Made by a program: the position numbers and the translations under genes
The notes under the pieces: model-generated
Told to the model about the DNA's origin: nothing
The model's input: only the letters and a program-made list of their open reading frames with translations
Databases searched by the model: none
Source of the DNA: Sphaerotilus sulfidivorans
GTDB taxonomy: Bacteria > Pseudomonadota > Gammaproteobacteria > Burkholderiales > Burkholderiaceae_C
Assembly (NCBI RefSeq): GCF_013426975.1
Contig: NZ_JACCPY010000003.1
Coordinates: forward strand, 1-64,000
DNA length: 64,000 nt
Direction: 5' to 3'
Shown here: one piece after another, positions 1-9,293 of the stretch
Numbering within the stretch: the stretch's first letter is position 1
Layout: each line of letters begins with the position of its first letter

Positions 1-759
1 GCGCAGGTCGTCCTCGGCGATGCTGATGCCGCGCTCGACCGAGGGCAGATCCAGCACCAGGTACTCCATCGTGACCGACTCGGGCGACTGGAAGCGGCGG
101 GCGTTGGCCGCATCGTCGTAGTAGGCCTGCAGGTCGGCGTCCGTGACCTGGACCTTGCCGAGCTGCTCGCGGGCGTCGAAGCGCACCACCCGCACCTCGC
201 GGCGCTGGTAGAAGGCATCGACCGCGGCACGCGCGACCGTCTCCGGCGCGAAGGCCGAGAGCGCGATCGCCGAGGTGACCTGGCTCATCGCGATGTCCTG
301 CGACAGGCGCTGCGCGAACATCGCCGAGGTCATGCCCTGCGCGGCCAGCAGCTCCTTGCGCACGCTGCCGTCGGGATTGCGCAGCTGCTCGAACTGCGCG
401 TCGGTCTTGAACAGGCGCTCCAGGCGCTGCTCGGTCGGGGTCAGGTGCAGGTCGCGTGCGGCGGCGAAGATCACCCGCTCGTCGACCAGCTGCTCGAGCA
501 CGCGCTGGCGCACCTCGGGCGTGTCGAGCATCTTCACGTCGATGCCGGGCATCTGCGCACGCATGCGCTCGATCTGGTTGCGATGGGCGTTGTCCCACTC
601 CGAGCGGCTGATGTCCTGGCCGTCGACGCGCGCGACGCTGTCGCGGCCCTCGGAGAACTGGTCATAGCCCTGGATGCCGAACACCACGAAGGACGGGACG
701 ATCAGCAGCAGCAGGATGAACTGCAGGATCCGCGTGTGGCGGCGGACGAAATCGAACAT
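1..759 (-). CDS. ppiD: Periplasmic folding chaperone PpiD (SurA_N/PpiC family), N-terminal part
   Basis: Inner-membrane-anchored periplasmic chaperone that helps newly secreted proteins fold near the Sec translocon. The 253 visible residues start with a short basic cytoplasmic segment and one membrane helix (about residues 12-30, ILQFILLLLIVPSFVVFG), followed by the helical SurA-N-like chaperone region (RVDGQDISRSEWD, then VLEQLVDERVIFAAA). The parvulin domain and C-terminus lie beyond the window edge, so the gene is incomplete here. The ATG at 759 is chosen because it opens the usual MFDFVRRH-type N-terminus. A tRNA-Val gene lies upstream on the same strand with a terminator between them, an arrangement familiar from Burkholderiales. 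The family call is firm; the C-terminal half cannot be assessed. Confidence 0.9.
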   Translation of the reverse strand, partial: MFDFVRRHTRILQFILLLLIVPSFVVFGIQGYDQFSEGRDSVARVDGQDISRSEWDNAHRNQIERMRAQMPGIDVKMLDTPEVRQRVLEQLVDERVIFAAARDLHLTPTEQRLERLFKTDAQFEQLRNPDGSVRKELLAAQGMTSAMFAQRLSQDIAMSQVTSAIALSAFAPETVARAAVDAFYQRREVRVVRFDAREQLGKVQVTDADLQAYYDDAANARRFQSPESVTMEYLVLDLPSVERGISIAEDDLR

Positions 760-777
760 CGGCGCTTCCTTGCGACA

Positions 778-805
778 TGAAAAAGGCGAACCGGGGTTCG
801 CCTTT
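778..805 (-). terminator. Rho-independent terminator after tRNA-Val
   Basis: An 11-bp perfect stem (AAAGGCGAACC paired with GGTTCGCCTTT, 782-805) is followed on the minus strand by a run of five T. It lies between tRNA-Val and ppiD and should end the tRNA transcript, so ppiD probably needs its own promoter or read-through. Confidence 0.8.
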
Positions 806-855
806 GATGATGCTGCCGCGATCGTCGGGCGCCACCGCGGGCACCGGGAAGATGC

Positions 856-931
856 TGGTGGGTGCTGAGGGGCTCGAACCCCCGACCTACGCCTTGTAAG
901 GGCGCCGCTCTACCAACTGAGCTAAGCACCC
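856..931 (-). tRNA. tRNA-Val (anticodon UAC)
   Basis: A full cloverleaf reads on the minus strand from 931 to 856. The 7-bp acceptor stem pairs GGGTGCT with AGCACCC. The D arm is GCTCAGTTGGTAGAGC. The anticodon stem pairs GCGCC with GGCGT around the loop CTTACAA, giving anticodon TAC. The T arm contains GGTTCGAGCCCC-type sequence. The 3' CCA is encoded (858-856). The anticodon decodes GUA valine codons, and wobble reading of other GUN codons is likely. Confidence 0.97.
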
Positions 932-977
932 GGTGCGACCCGACTTCCGGCAGGACCGTGACTGTATCAGATCAGCC

Positions 978-1544
978 TCAGCGCGCCTTGGCGCGGATCT
1001 CGGGCAGCGCCTTCTGCAGGTAGTAGACCATCGACCAGATGGTCAGCACCGACGCCCCCAGGATCGCCACCGTGCCCCACAGCCGGGTGTCGACCACCCC
1101 GAACAGCCGGCCGTCGTAGAGCAGGAAGGGAATGGCCACCATCTGCGCGCCGGTCTTGAGCTTGCCGATCATGTGCACCGCCACGCTGCGCGAGGCGCCG
1201 ATCTGCGCCATCCACTCGCGCAGCGCCGAGATCGCGATCTCGCGGCCGATGATGACCAGCGCCACCAGCGCGTTGACCCGGTCGAGCTGCAGCAGCACCA
1301 GCAGCGCCGCGCAGACCAGGAACTTGTCGGCCACCGGATCGAGGAAGGCGCCGAAGGACGAGGTCTGGTTGAGCCGGCGCGCCAGCCAGCCGTCGAGCCA
1401 GTCGGTCAGCGCCACGACGATGAACAGCACGGTGGCCATCAGGTTGCGCTGCGCCATCTCGACGGGCAGGTAGTAGATCCCGACGATCAGGGGGATGGCG
1501 ACGATGCGCGCCCAGGTCAGCAGCGTAGGCAGGGTCCAGAACAT
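978..1544 (-). CDS. pgsA: CDP-diacylglycerol--glycerol-3-phosphate 3-phosphatidyltransferase
   Basis: Makes phosphatidylglycerophosphate from CDP-diacylglycerol and glycerol-3-phosphate, the committed step to phosphatidylglycerol and cardiolipin, in the inner membrane. The 188-residue length is normal. The CDP-alcohol phosphatidyltransferase signature is complete: Asp48-x2-Asp51-Gly52-x2-Ala55-Arg56-x8-Gly65-x3-Asp69-x3-Asp73 (DWLDGWLARRLN then FGAFLDPVADK), embedded in several hydrophobic segments. It lies directly downstream of uvrC on the same strand (54-bp gap), the classic uvrC-pgsA pairing. The ATG at 1544 has no Shine-Dalgarno but a CACAAT hexamer 6 nt upstream, so it may be transcribed on its own as a leaderless mRNA. 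Confidence 0.96.
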   Translation of the reverse strand: MFWTLPTLLTWARIVAIPLIVGIYYLPVEMAQRNLMATVLFIVVALTDWLDGWLARRLNQTSSFGAFLDPVADKFLVCAALLVLLQLDRVNALVALVIIGREIAISALREWMAQIGASRSVAVHMIGKLKTGAQMVAIPFLLYDGRLFGVVDTRLWGTVAILGASVLTIWSMVYYLQKALPEIRAKAR

Positions 1545-1550
1545 GCACGC

Positions 1551-1556
1551 ATTGTG
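1551..1556 (-). promoter_or_regulatory. -10-like element of pgsA (possible leaderless start)
   Basis: GGCACAAT reads on the minus strand, with CACAAT ending 6 nt before the pgsA ATG. Transcription from it would start at or next to the start codon. No clear -35 is visible. Confidence 0.45.
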
Positions 1557-1598
1557 CCTGCAGGCCGTGTGGTGCCGCTGACACGCGGTACCGCGGAT

Positions 1599-3677
1599 TC
1601 AGCGCAGCGCCTGGTAGATCGCCTCGGCCAGATCCTGCGAGATGCCCTCGACCGAGGCCAGCTCCTCGACGCTGGCCGCGGCCACGCCGCGCACGCCGCC
1701 GAAGCGCTGCAGCAGCCGCGCGCGCTTCTTCGGGCCCACGCCGGCGATCTCCTCGAGCCGGCTCGAGCCCGCGCCGGTGCGCACCGAGGCGCGCCGGGCG
1801 CGCATGCCGGTGATGGCGTGGCGGTGCGCCTCGTCGCGGATCTGCGCCACCAGCATCAGCGCGGCCGAATCGCGCCCCAGGTACACCTTCTCGCGGCCGT
1901 CGGCGAAGACCAGCTCCTCCAGGCCGACCTTGCGGCCCTCGCCCTTCTCGACGCCGACGATCAGCGAGAGGTCCAGCCCCAGCCGCTCGAAGACCTCGCG
2001 CGCGACCGCGACCTGACCGCGACCGCCGTCGATCAGCACCAGATCCGGCAGCCGCGCCTGGCCGCTGCGCCGCGGCGGCGCGGCGCCGCCGTCCTCGCGC
2101 GCGGCCTCGGCCAGTTTGGCGTAGCGGCGCTCCAGCGCCTGGCGCATCGCCGCGTAGTCGTCGCCGCCGGTGATGCCGGTGATGTCGAAGCGCCGGTACT
2201 GCGCGGGCTGCATGCGGTGGCCCTCGAAGACCACGCAGGAGGCGCGGGTGGCCTCGCCGGCGGTGTGGCTGATGTCGAAGCACTCGATGCGCAGCGACTC
2301 CAGCCCGCCGTCGAGCCCCTCGGGCGCCAGATCGAGCGCCTCGACCAGCGCGCGGGTGCGCGCCTGCTGCGAGCCCTCCTCGGCCAGCAGCCGCGCCAGC
2401 GCCAGCTCGGCGCCCTTGATCGCCATGTCCAGCCAGGCGCGGCGCTGCTCGCGCGGCTGGTGCTGCGCCGCCACCTTGCGCCCGGCCTGCTCCGACAGCG
2501 CCGCCAGCAGCTCGCGCGAGACCGCGTGGCTGGTCACCAGCAGCGGCGGGCAGTCGGTGCCCAGGTAGTGCTGGGCGATGAAGGCCTCCAGCACCCGCAG
2601 CTCGACCGGCGGCGCGGCACCGGGGACCGCCTCGGCGGCGGTGGCGGCGCCCTCCTCGACCTCGTCGAACTGCAGCGCCATCGCGTCCTCGACATGCGCC
2701 GGGAAATGCGCCCGGTCGCCGAGGTGACGGCCGCCGCGCACCATCGCCAGGTTCACGCAGGCGCGTCCGCCCTGCACCTTCACCGCCAGGATGTCGACGT
2801 CGCGGTCGTCCAGGTTGAAGACCGCCTGCTGCTGCAGCACCTTGGAGAGCGTGGCGATCTGGTCGCGGATCTCGCCGGCGCGCTCGTATTCCAGCCGCTC
2901 GGCCGCGTCCATCATGCGCTGCTGCAGGCCGGCGAGCACCTGCTCGGTCTCGCCGCCCAGGAAGCGCGCGGCCTCGCGCACGTCGTGCGCATAGTCCTCG
3001 CGGCTGATCAGGTCGACGCAGGGGCCGGAGCAGCGCCGGATCTGGAACAGCAGGCAGGGCCGGCTTCGGTTGGCGAAGACGCTGTCCTCGCAGGTCCGCA
3101 GCCGGAAGACCTTCTGCATCAGCTGGATGCCCTCCTTCACCGCCCAGGCGCTCGGGTAGGGGCCGAAGTAGCGGTGGCGGCGGTCGACCGCGCCGCGGTA
3201 GTAGACGACCCGCGGGAAGTCGTGGCTGACGAACTTCAGGTAGGGATAGCTCTTGTCGTCGCGGAACAGGATGTTGTAGCGCGGGTTGAGCGTCTTGATC
3301 AGGTTGTTCTCGAGCAGCAGCGCCTCGGCCTCGGAGCGCACCACGGTCGTCTCCAGCCGCACGATGCGCGAGACCATGTGGCCGATGCGCGTGCCGCCGT
3401 GGTCGCGCTGGAAATAGCTCGAGACGCGCCGGCGCAGCAGCTTGGCCTTGCCGACGTAGAGCAGCTGGTCGTTGGCGTCAAAGTAGCGGTAGACGCCGGG
3501 CAGCAGCGGCAGCGCGGCCACCTCGGCCAGCAGCCGCTCGCGGGCGGCGGCCGCGGCGGCGGTCAGCGCGGCGGCGGCGGCGGCGGCGGCCTCGTCGGGC
3601 CCCGGTGCGGCGACCGGTTCGGCGACCGGTCCGGGCGATGTCTCGGGCGTCTGCGTCTTCTTCTGCGGCGTCGTCAT
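1599..3677 (-). CDS. uvrC: Excinuclease ABC subunit UvrC
   Basis: Nuclease of nucleotide excision repair, making both incisions around the lesion after UvrAB loading. The 692 residues comprise an Ala/Pro-rich N-terminal extension (residues 1-55), a GIY-YIG domain (about 60-140; PGVYRYF then [18 protein letters not shown]), a UVR motif (about 240-275, [18 protein letters not shown]), the RNase-H-like endonuclease domain ([27 protein letters not shown]) and tandem HhH motifs at the C-terminus ([20 protein letters not shown]). The N-terminal extension is longer than usual and low-complexity, with two long alanine runs. The ATG at 3677 (MTTPQKK) is the first in frame before the divergent earP. 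A CACAAT element 7 nt upstream suggests a leaderless transcript. Confidence 0.97.
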   Translation of the reverse strand: MTTPQKKTQTPETSPGPVAEPVAAPGPDEAAAAAAAALTAAAAAARERLLAEVAALPLLPGVYRYFDANDQLLYVGKAKLLRRRVSSYFQRDHGGTRIGHMVSRIVRLETTVVRSEAEALLLENNLIKTLNPRYNILFRDDKSYPYLKFVSHDFPRVVYYRGAVDRRHRYFGPYPSAWAVKEGIQLMQKVFRLRTCEDSVFANRSRPCLLFQIRRCSGPCVDLISREDYAHDVREAARFLGGETEQVLAGLQQRMMDAAERLEYERAGEIRDQIATLSKVLQQQAVFNLDDRDVDILAVKVQGGRACVNLAMVRGGRHLGDRAHFPAHVEDAMALQFDEVEEGAATAAEAVPGAAPPVELRVLEAFIAQHYLGTDCPPLLVTSHAVSRELLAALSEQAGRKVAAQHQPREQRRAWLDMAIKGAELALARLLAEEGSQQARTRALVEALDLAPEGLDGGLESLRIECFDISHTAGEATRASCVVFEGHRMQPAQYRRFDITGITGGDDYAAMRQALERRYAKLAEAAREDGGAAPPRRSGQARLPDLVLIDGGRGQVAVAREVFERLGLDLSLIVGVEKGEGRKVGLEELVFADGREKVYLGRDSAALMLVAQIRDEAHRHAITGMRARRASVRTGAGSSRLEEIAGVGPKKRARLLQRFGGVRGVAAASVEELASVEGISQDLAEAIYQALR

Positions 3678-3684
3678 GGTCACG

Positions 3685-3690
3685 ATTGTG
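3685..3690 (-). promoter_or_regulatory. -10-like element of uvrC
   Basis: CACAAT on the minus strand, 7 nt before the uvrC ATG, inside the 33-bp gap to the divergent earP. A leaderless transcript is inferred. Confidence 0.45.
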
Positions 3691-3698
3691 CCGCCCGG

Positions 3699-3704
3699 GA
3701 TAAT
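3699..3704 (+). promoter_or_regulatory. -10-like element of earP
   Basis: GATAAT, 6 nt before the earP ATG with no Shine-Dalgarno between. It is the best -10 match of the compact divergent uvrC/earP region. Confidence 0.5.
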
Positions 3705-3710
3705 CGCGCC

Positions 3711-4946
3711 ATGACCGAGGAAAGCCCTGCCCCCCTGCTGTGCATTCCGGCCGCGCTGCGCCGCTGGGATCTGTTCTGCCGCGTCATCGACAACCACGGC
3801 GACCTGGGCGTGTGCTGGCGCCTGGCGTGCGACCTGGCCGGCCGCGGCGCCGAGGTGCGGCTGTGGATCGACGACGCCTCGGCGCTGAACTGGATGGCGC
3901 CGCAGGGCGCGCCCGGCGTCGTGGTGCTGCCCTGGCGCGATCCGCAGGACGACGAGGTGCCCGGCGACGTGGTGGTCGAGGCCTTCGGCTGCGATCCGCC
4001 GGCGGCCTTCGTCGCGCGCATGGCCGCGCGGGCCGCCTCCGGCGCGCCGGCGCCGCTGTGGTTCAACCTCGAATACCTGAGCGCCGAGCCCTACGTCGAG
4101 CGCTCGCACCGGCTGGCCTCGCCGCAGTGGAGCGGCCCGGGGCGCGGGCTGACGAAGTGGTTCTTCTATCCCGGCTTCACCGAGCGCACCGGCGGGCTGC
4201 TGCGCGAGCCGGGCCTGCTGGCGCGCCGCGACGCGCACCACCGCGCGGCCACGCTGGCGCGGCTGGGCCTGCGCCTGGGCGCCGACGATCCGGCCGACCA
4301 TGCGCTGATGCTGCTGTTCGGCTACGACCAGCCGCTGCTGCCGGCCTGGCTGGACCTGCTGGCCGACGGCCACGGCGGCAGCGCGCGGCCGTCGCGCGCC
4401 ATCGGCACCACGCTGCTGGTCACGCCCGGCCACAGCGAGCGCCAGGTGCGCGCCTGGCTGGCCACGCGCGGTCTGCACCGCAGCGAGGCCGGGCTGGAGG
4501 TCGGCGCGCTGCGGCTGCATTTCCTGCCGCATGTCTCGCAGATCGAGTTCGACCGGCTGCTGTGGGCGAGCGATCTCAACCTGGTGCGCGGCGAGGACAG
4601 CGCGGTGCGCGCGATCTGGTCCGGCCGGCCGATGCTGTGGCAGCTCTACCGCCAGGACGACGGCGCGCATGCGCCCAAGCTCGAGGCCTTCCTGGATCTG
4701 GCGCTGCAGGGCATGCCCGCGCCGCTGGCGCGGCCGGTGGCCGAGATGATGCGGCTCTGGAACGGGCTGGAGTCGCCGGCGCGGCTGCCGGTGGTGTGGG
4801 CGCAGCTCTGGCCGCTGCTGCGCGAGGGCTGGGGCGCGGCCTGCCGCCAGCGCGCCGCGCGCTGGGCGCTTCAGCCCGACCTGGGCAGCGCGCTGCTGGC
4901 CGAGGCGATCGCGCGCAGCGGGCACGGCGCGCCGGCAACGTCCTGA
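3711..4946 (+). CDS. earP: EF-P arginine rhamnosyltransferase EarP
   Basis: Transfers rhamnose from dTDP-L-rhamnose to Arg32 of elongation factor P, activating it to relieve ribosome stalling at polyproline. The 411-residue protein shows the EarP N-terminal signature [20 protein letters not shown] (about residues 21-40) and the C-terminal nucleotide-sugar-binding block [20 protein letters not shown]. It sits immediately upstream of efp on the same strand (127-bp gap), and the encoded EF-P carries arginine at position 32. Substrate and partner are therefore supported from both sides. The start at 3711 is the ATG just after a GATAAT element; a far longer upstream reading frame is only antisense to uvrC. 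Confidence 0.95.
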   Translation: MTEESPAPLLCIPAALRRWDLFCRVIDNHGDLGVCWRLACDLAGRGAEVRLWIDDASALNWMAPQGAPGVVVLPWRDPQDDEVPGDVVVEAFGCDPPAAFVARMAARAASGAPAPLWFNLEYLSAEPYVERSHRLASPQWSGPGRGLTKWFFYPGFTERTGGLLREPGLLARRDAHHRAATLARLGLRLGADDPADHALMLLFGYDQPLLPAWLDLLADGHGGSARPSRAIGTTLLVTPGHSERQVRAWLATRGLHRSEAGLEVGALRLHFLPHVSQIEFDRLLWASDLNLVRGEDSAVRAIWSGRPMLWQLYRQDDGAHAPKLEAFLDLALQGMPAPLARPVAEMMRLWNGLESPARLPVVWAQLWPLLREGWGAACRQRAARWALQPDLGSALLAEAIARSGHGAPATS

Positions 4947-4959
4947 CGCACGAGCGCGC

Positions 4960-4965
4960 TAGAAT
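4960..4965 (+). promoter_or_regulatory. -10-like element upstream of efp
   Basis: GCTAGAAT (TAGAAT at 4960-4965), 108 nt before the efp start, matching the GCTAxxAT form seen before other genes here. No convincing -35 is visible. Confidence 0.4.
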
Positions 4966-5073
4966 GCCGGGTTTCGCGGTGTGGCGGGTCGATGTCAGCT
5001 CACCGCCATCACCGCCATGCCCGGCCGGGCGCACCCGCCAGACCCCGGCCCCAGCTTCCACCGAAAGTCGTCT

Positions 5074-5628
5074 ATGAAACTCGCACAGGAAATCCGCGCC
5101 GGCAACGTCATCATGCAGGGCAAGGACCCGATGGTCGTGCTGCGCACCGAGTACAGCCGCGGCGGCCGTGGCGCGGCCACCGTCCGCATGAAGATGAAGA
5201 ACCTGCTCAACGGCGGCGGCGCCGAAGTGGTCTTCAAGGCCGACGACAAGATGGACCAGATCATCCTCGACAAGAAGGAGTGCACCTACTCCTACTTCGC
5301 CGACCCGATGTACGTGTTCATGGACACCGAGTACAACCAGTACGAGGTCGAGGCCGAGAACATGGGCGACGCCCTGAACTACCTGCTCGACGAGATGCAG
5401 GTCGAAGTGACCTTCTACGACGGCAAGGCCATCTCGGTCGAAATGCCGACCTCGGTGGTCCGCGAGATCAACACCGAGCCGGGCGTCAAGGGCGACACCT
5501 CGGGCAAGGTCATGAAGCCGGCCCGCATCGTCCCGACCGGTTTCGAGATCGCCGTGCCGCTGTTCGTCGAAGACGGCGACAAGATCGAAATCGACACCCG
5601 CACGCACGAGTACCGCAAGCGCGTCTGA
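5074..5628 (+). CDS. efp: Elongation factor P
   Basis: Ribosomal E-site factor that promotes peptide-bond formation at consecutive prolines. The 184-residue length and three-beta-barrel sequence are typical: [20 protein letters not shown] at the start, the modification loop SRGGRGAA, then the OB domains ending EYRKRV. Counting from Met1, the loop-tip residue is Arg32, the residue rhamnosylated by EarP, rather than the lysine modified by EpmA/EpmB. The upstream earP confirms the pathway. A strong terminator follows 42 bp after the stop. The start at 5074 gives the family's normal N-terminus; the long in-frame upstream extension is not conserved in character. Confidence 0.98.
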   Translation: MKLAQEIRAGNVIMQGKDPMVVLRTEYSRGGRGAATVRMKMKNLLNGGGAEVVFKADDKMDQIILDKKECTYSYFADPMYVFMDTEYNQYEVEAENMGDALNYLLDEMQVEVTFYDGKAISVEMPTSVVREINTEPGVKGDTSGKVMKPARIVPTGFEIAVPLFVEDGDKIEIDTRTHEYRKRV

Positions 5629-5670
5629 GCGCAGGGCGACTCACCCGCGGTCCATCGCGGGGCATGAAGA

Positions 5671-5700
5671 AGCGGCCTGAGGGCCGCTTTTTTGTTTTCT
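5671..5700 (+). terminator. Rho-independent terminator after efp
   Basis: A 7-bp stem AGCGGCC/GGCCGCT with loop TGAG (5671-5688) is followed by TTTTTT and further T-rich sequence. It closes the earP-efp unit before the helicase gene. Confidence 0.88.
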
Positions 5701-5716
5701 GATTTAGCCTGGCGGG

Positions 5717-8700
5717 ATGTCTTTCCTGCCCCACGGTCTGTACGACCAGATCCTCACCGAAGCCCTGTCACGACAGATCGAGACCAGCGGCGCACAAGCC
5801 CACTGTCAGCCCTTGCAGGCTGATGCCACCGATGCGCTGATCGATCTGGTCGCTCGCCAGCTCAGTCAGGTGCTGCAGGACCTGCAGGGCGATCCCCAAG
5901 GCCGGGCGCATCAGCAGCTGGCGCTGGTCAATGAGTTGCTGATCTCGCTGCGCCAGCGTCTGGGTGAGGCACCCTGGATAACAACCAGCTCCGACAGCGC
6001 CGGCGTGGATCTGGCAGCAGCCCCACCGCGACAGCTCAAGGCCATCGAACACCATCGCCTGCTTTCGGATTCAGCACCCCAGACCGGTCTGATGGCACCC
6101 TGGCTGTTCACCGCGGGCAAGGCGTCGCCATCCCTGCTGCAGGAACTGCGTCGCGAACTGGCCTCAGCAGATCAGGTCGACATCCTGGTGAGCTTCATTA
6201 CCGTGTCGGGCGTGCGCAAGCTACGTGATGTGCTGCTACAAGCCACTGCGGTGGGCGCCGACGGCCGGCCAGGCCTACCGATCCGCATCCTGACCACCAC
6301 CTACACCGGTGCAACCGAGGCCAAGGCAATCGATGAGCTGGCACGACTGCCCGGCTGCGAGGTGCGCATTTCGCTGGACGGCAGACGCACCCGACTGCAC
6401 GCCAAAGCGTGGATCTTCCGGCGTCACACGGGTTTCGGCTCGGCCTATATCGGCAGCGCCAACCTGTCGGGTGCTGCGCTCAGCGGGGGTCTGGAATGGA
6501 CGGTAAAGCTGACTCAACGTGCGCAGGAAGCCTTGTTCGAGCAGGCCCGGGCGCATTTCGAAACGCTGTGGTCCGACAGCGAATTCCAGCCTTATGACCC
6601 GGATGACCCCGTGCATCGAGAGGCACTGACGAGTGCGCTGCGCACCGAATCCGGCGAGACCTTCACCTCAGGCGCACGCATCGGGTTCTTTGATCTTCAG
6701 CCCAAGAGCTACCAGCAGGACATGCTCGAGCAGCTCGCCATCGAGCGCGAGCAGGGGCGATGGCGCAATTTGGTTGTCGCGGCCACCGGTACCGGCAAAA
6801 CAGTTGTCGCGGCATTCGACTACCGGCGCAGCTGCCAGCAGCACGGCGGTCGTCCGCGGCTGCTGTTTGTCGCCCACCGAGAGGAAATCCTGCGCCAGGC
6901 CCTGCGCACCTTCCGTGAGGTGCTGCGCGACCCCGAATTCGGCGATCTGCTCGCAGGGGGCCACGAGCCCGACAGCCCGGACCATCTGTTTGCCACCATC
7001 GACAGCGTCGACAGCCGCGATCTGCTGGCCCGCCATGGCCCAGGGCACTGGCACACCGTCATCATCGACGAGTGCCATCGCCTCGCCGGGGAGCGTTTCG
7101 ACCGGCTGGCGCGCCAGATCCGACCACGCGTGCTGCTGGGACTGACTGCCACGCCTGAGCGCGGCGACGGCCAGCCCCTGACGCCCTACTTCGACCTCCG
7201 CGGCGACGGCTCAGCCGCGGTCGAGCTGCGGCTGTGGCACGCGCTGGACCTGCAATTGCTGGCACCCTTCGAGTACTACGCCTGCGACGACGAGACCGAC
7301 CTGAGCGCCGTCCCCTGGGACCGTTCGGGCGAGCGGGCCGAACTCGATCGGCTGCTCTCCGGCAACGATGCGCGCGCCCGGGCCGTCATTCGCGAATGGG
7401 GCAGGCTGGCCGCCGACGCACGCCGCAGCCGCGCCCTGGTGTTCTGCGTCTCGGTGGCCCATGCGCAGCTGATGACCCACCACTTCAACGCAGCCGGCCT
7501 GCCGGCGGCCTGCATCGTCGGCGATACCGATCCCGAAGAGCGTCGCCGCGCACCGCGCCGGCTCGAGCAAGGCGAACTCTGTGCGCTGGTCACCGTCGAT
7601 CTCTACAACGAGGGCGTGGATCTGCCCTTTGTCGACACCCTGCTGCTGCTGCGTCCGACACAAAGCGCCGTGGTCTTCCAACAGCAGATCGGCCGCGGGC
7701 TGAGGCTCAGCCCGAACAAGGAAAGCTGTCTGGTGCTGGACTTCGTCGGTCAGCACCGCGCCGACTTCCGCTTCGATCGCCTGCTCGGAGCACTGACCGG
7801 TCAATCCCGGCGCGAACTGATCGACAGCGTGGAGCATGGCTTCGGCTCGCTGCCTGCGGGTTGCCATGTGCAACTGCAGCGCCAGACACGCGACCGCGTT
7901 CTGGCCAGCCTGCGTCAAGCGGCCAACAACCGCTGGACACGCCTGCGCGCCGAGCTGCTGGCCTATGCGGCGCAACGCCCAGGAGGCGCACCGCTACAGC
8001 TCAGCACCTTCTTGCGCGATCAGCTCCTGAGCCTGGAGGACATCTACCGCCAAGCCACCGGCAGCAGCCCCAGCGGCTGGACCACACTGCGCCGCGATGC
8101 CGGCCTGCTGAACTCGGCAGCTGGCCCAGAAGAGGCTTATTTCAGCCGACGCTTCGGCGATCTGCTCCACATCGAAGACACACGGCGCCTGGATGCAATG
8201 GCGGCACTGGCACGCCCGGACAGTCCAGAACAAGCAGACGCGCTGACCGTGCAGATGCTGGCCTATCAGATCGACGGGCAGCACCACCAAACCGGCACCC
8301 CGGAGGACTGGACGGAACGGCTGGCGGCTCACCCGGACATCCGACAGGAGCTGGGTGAACTGACCGCACTGCTGCGAGCCCGCAGCACCCTGTCGAGCCA
8401 ACCGCTGCCCGGCCTGGAAGACACACCACTGTGCTTGCATGCGGCGTATGGCATCCGCGAGGTCCTGACCGCTGTCGGCTGGCTCAGCGCTTCGCGACGT
8501 TCGCCCTTCCAGGCCGGCGTGTTGCCGCTGCATGACCGCCGCACCGAACTGCTGTTTGTCACGCTCGACAAAAGCGAGGGTTATCACGACCGCATCGCCT
8601 ACCGCGACCATGCGATCAGCACGACGCAATTTCACTGGCAGAGCCAGAACAGCACTGGACCCGACACGGCCGCTGGCCGGCGCTATCTCGGCACGGACAC

Positions 8701-8887
8701 GTCTGCCGCGTCGAGCTGGCAGTTCCAGCTGTTTGTCAGATCGCGCCCCGGAACGCCTTACCGTGCCTGCGGTCCGGTCCACCTGGTGTCCGCTGAAGGC
8801 ACCCGCCCGATGAACATCATCTGGCAATTGGCACAGCCGCTGCCGGTGCGGCTGTTCCGAGAGTTCAGCGTGTTGCGTGATGTTTGA
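5717..8887 (+). CDS. Phospholipase-D-like / DEAD-DEAH superfamily II helicase with DUF3427-type C-terminus
   Basis: A 1056-residue nucleic-acid enzyme. The N-terminal half contains a PLD-like nuclease fold with one HKD-type motif (His228-x-Lys230, then GSANLS at 246-251). The helicase core follows: Walker A TGTGKT at 357-362, DECH at 451-454, motif III-like [10 protein letters not shown], and motif [10 protein letters not shown] with the arginine finger near 660. The last roughly 350 residues match the arrangement of DUF3427 helicases; that boundary is family knowledge, not measured. Such proteins occur sporadically and are suspected in DNA repair or phage defence. It stands alone between the efp terminator and phnA, and its base and codon use looks less GC-rich than its neighbours, suggesting acquisition by transfer. 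Biological role unknown. Confidence 0.85.
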   Translation: MSFLPHGLYDQILTEALSRQIETSGAQAHCQPLQADATDALIDLVARQLSQVLQDLQGDPQGRAHQQLALVNELLISLRQRLGEAPWITTSSDSAGVDLAAAPPRQLKAIEHHRLLSDSAPQTGLMAPWLFTAGKASPSLLQELRRELASADQVDILVSFITVSGVRKLRDVLLQATAVGADGRPGLPIRILTTTYTGATEAKAIDELARLPGCEVRISLDGRRTRLHAKAWIFRRHTGFGSAYIGSANLSGAALSGGLEWTVKLTQRAQEALFEQARAHFETLWSDSEFQPYDPDDPVHREALTSALRTESGETFTSGARIGFFDLQPKSYQQDMLEQLAIEREQGRWRNLVVAATGTGKTVVAAFDYRRSCQQHGGRPRLLFVAHREEILRQALRTFREVLRDPEFGDLLAGGHEPDSPDHLFATIDSVDSRDLLARHGPGHWHTVIIDECHRLAGERFDRLARQIRPRVLLGLTATPERGDGQPLTPYFDLRGDGSAAVELRLWHALDLQLLAPFEYYACDDETDLSAVPWDRSGERAELDRLLSGNDARARAVIREWGRLAADARRSRALVFCVSVAHAQLMTHHFNAAGLPAACIVGDTDPEERRRAPRRLEQGELCALVTVDLYNEGVDLPFVDTLLLLRPTQSAVVFQQQIGRGLRLSPNKESCLVLDFVGQHRADFRFDRLLGALTGQSRRELIDSVEHGFGSLPAGCHVQLQRQTRDRVLASLRQAANNRWTRLRAELLAYAAQRPGGAPLQLSTFLRDQLLSLEDIYRQATGSSPSGWTTLRRDAGLLNSAAGPEEAYFSRRFGDLLHIEDTRRLDAMAALARPDSPEQADALTVQMLAYQIDGQHHQTGTPEDWTERLAAHPDIRQELGELTALLRARSTLSSQPLPGLEDTPLCLHAAYGIREVLTAVGWLSASRRSPFQAGVLPLHDRRTELLFVTLDKSEGYHDRIAYRDHAISTTQFHWQSQNSTGPDTAAGRRYLGTDTSAASSWQFQLFVRSRPGTPYRACGPVHLVSAEGTRPMNIIWQLAQPLPVRLFREFSVLRDV

Positions 8888-8948
8888 AAAATCGGCTCGC
8901 GTACAGTCCCGCCTCCCTCTTCTTCCCAAACACAAGCCGGATTCCCCC

Positions 8949-9293
8949 ATGACCCTGCCCGCCTGCCCCCAGTGCCAGTCCACCTACACCTACGAGGACG
9001 GCGCGCTGCTGGTCTGCCCGGAATGCGCCCATGAGTGGTCGCCCCAGGCGGCCGACGCCGCGCCCGAGGTCGAGGCCGCGCGGGTGGTGCGAGACGCCAA
9101 CGGCCAGGTGCTGGCCGACGGCGACAGCGTCACGCTGATCAAGGACCTGAAGGTGCGCGGCTCCTCGCTGGTGATCAAGGTCGGCACCAAGGTGCGCGGC
9201 ATCCGGCTGGTCGAGGGCGACCATGACATCGACTGCCGCATCGACGGCGTCGGCGCGATGCAGCTGAAGTCCGAATTCGTCAGGAAGGCCTGA
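8949..9293 (+). CDS. PhnA/YjdM-family zinc-ribbon protein
   Basis: A small (114-residue) conserved protein named after phosphonoacetate hydrolase, although family members generally have no shown role in phosphonate use. It has an N-terminal zinc ribbon with two CxxC pairs (CPQC and CPEC) and a C-terminal SH3-like PhnA domain ([40 protein letters not shown]). The ATG at 8949 gives the family's MxLPxCPxC beginning; an earlier in-frame ATG at 8877 overlaps the helicase gene and adds unrelated residues. The last 14 bp overlap the 3' end of the convergent Bug gene. Confidence 0.93.
   Translation: MTLPACPQCQSTYTYEDGALLVCPECAHEWSPQAADAAPEVEAARVVRDANGQVLADGDSVTLIKDLKVRGSSLVIKVGTKVRGIRLVEGDHDIDCRIDGVGAMQLKSEFVRKA

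Noticed and set aside
933-4946. A 1337-codon open frame on the plus strand covering pgsA and uvrC
   Set aside because: It is antisense to two clearly conserved genes and joins earP's real frame only in its last 412 codons; the upstream part is the low-complexity Arg/Gln/His type typical of shadows in GC-rich DNA.
5717-8887. Part of a DISARM, BREX or restriction island
   Set aside because: The helicase stands alone; no methyltransferase, PglZ, DrmB or other companion lies on either side.
8877-8948. An upstream start for the PhnA-like gene
   Set aside because: It overlaps the helicase stop and adds residues before the conserved MTLPACPQC beginning.
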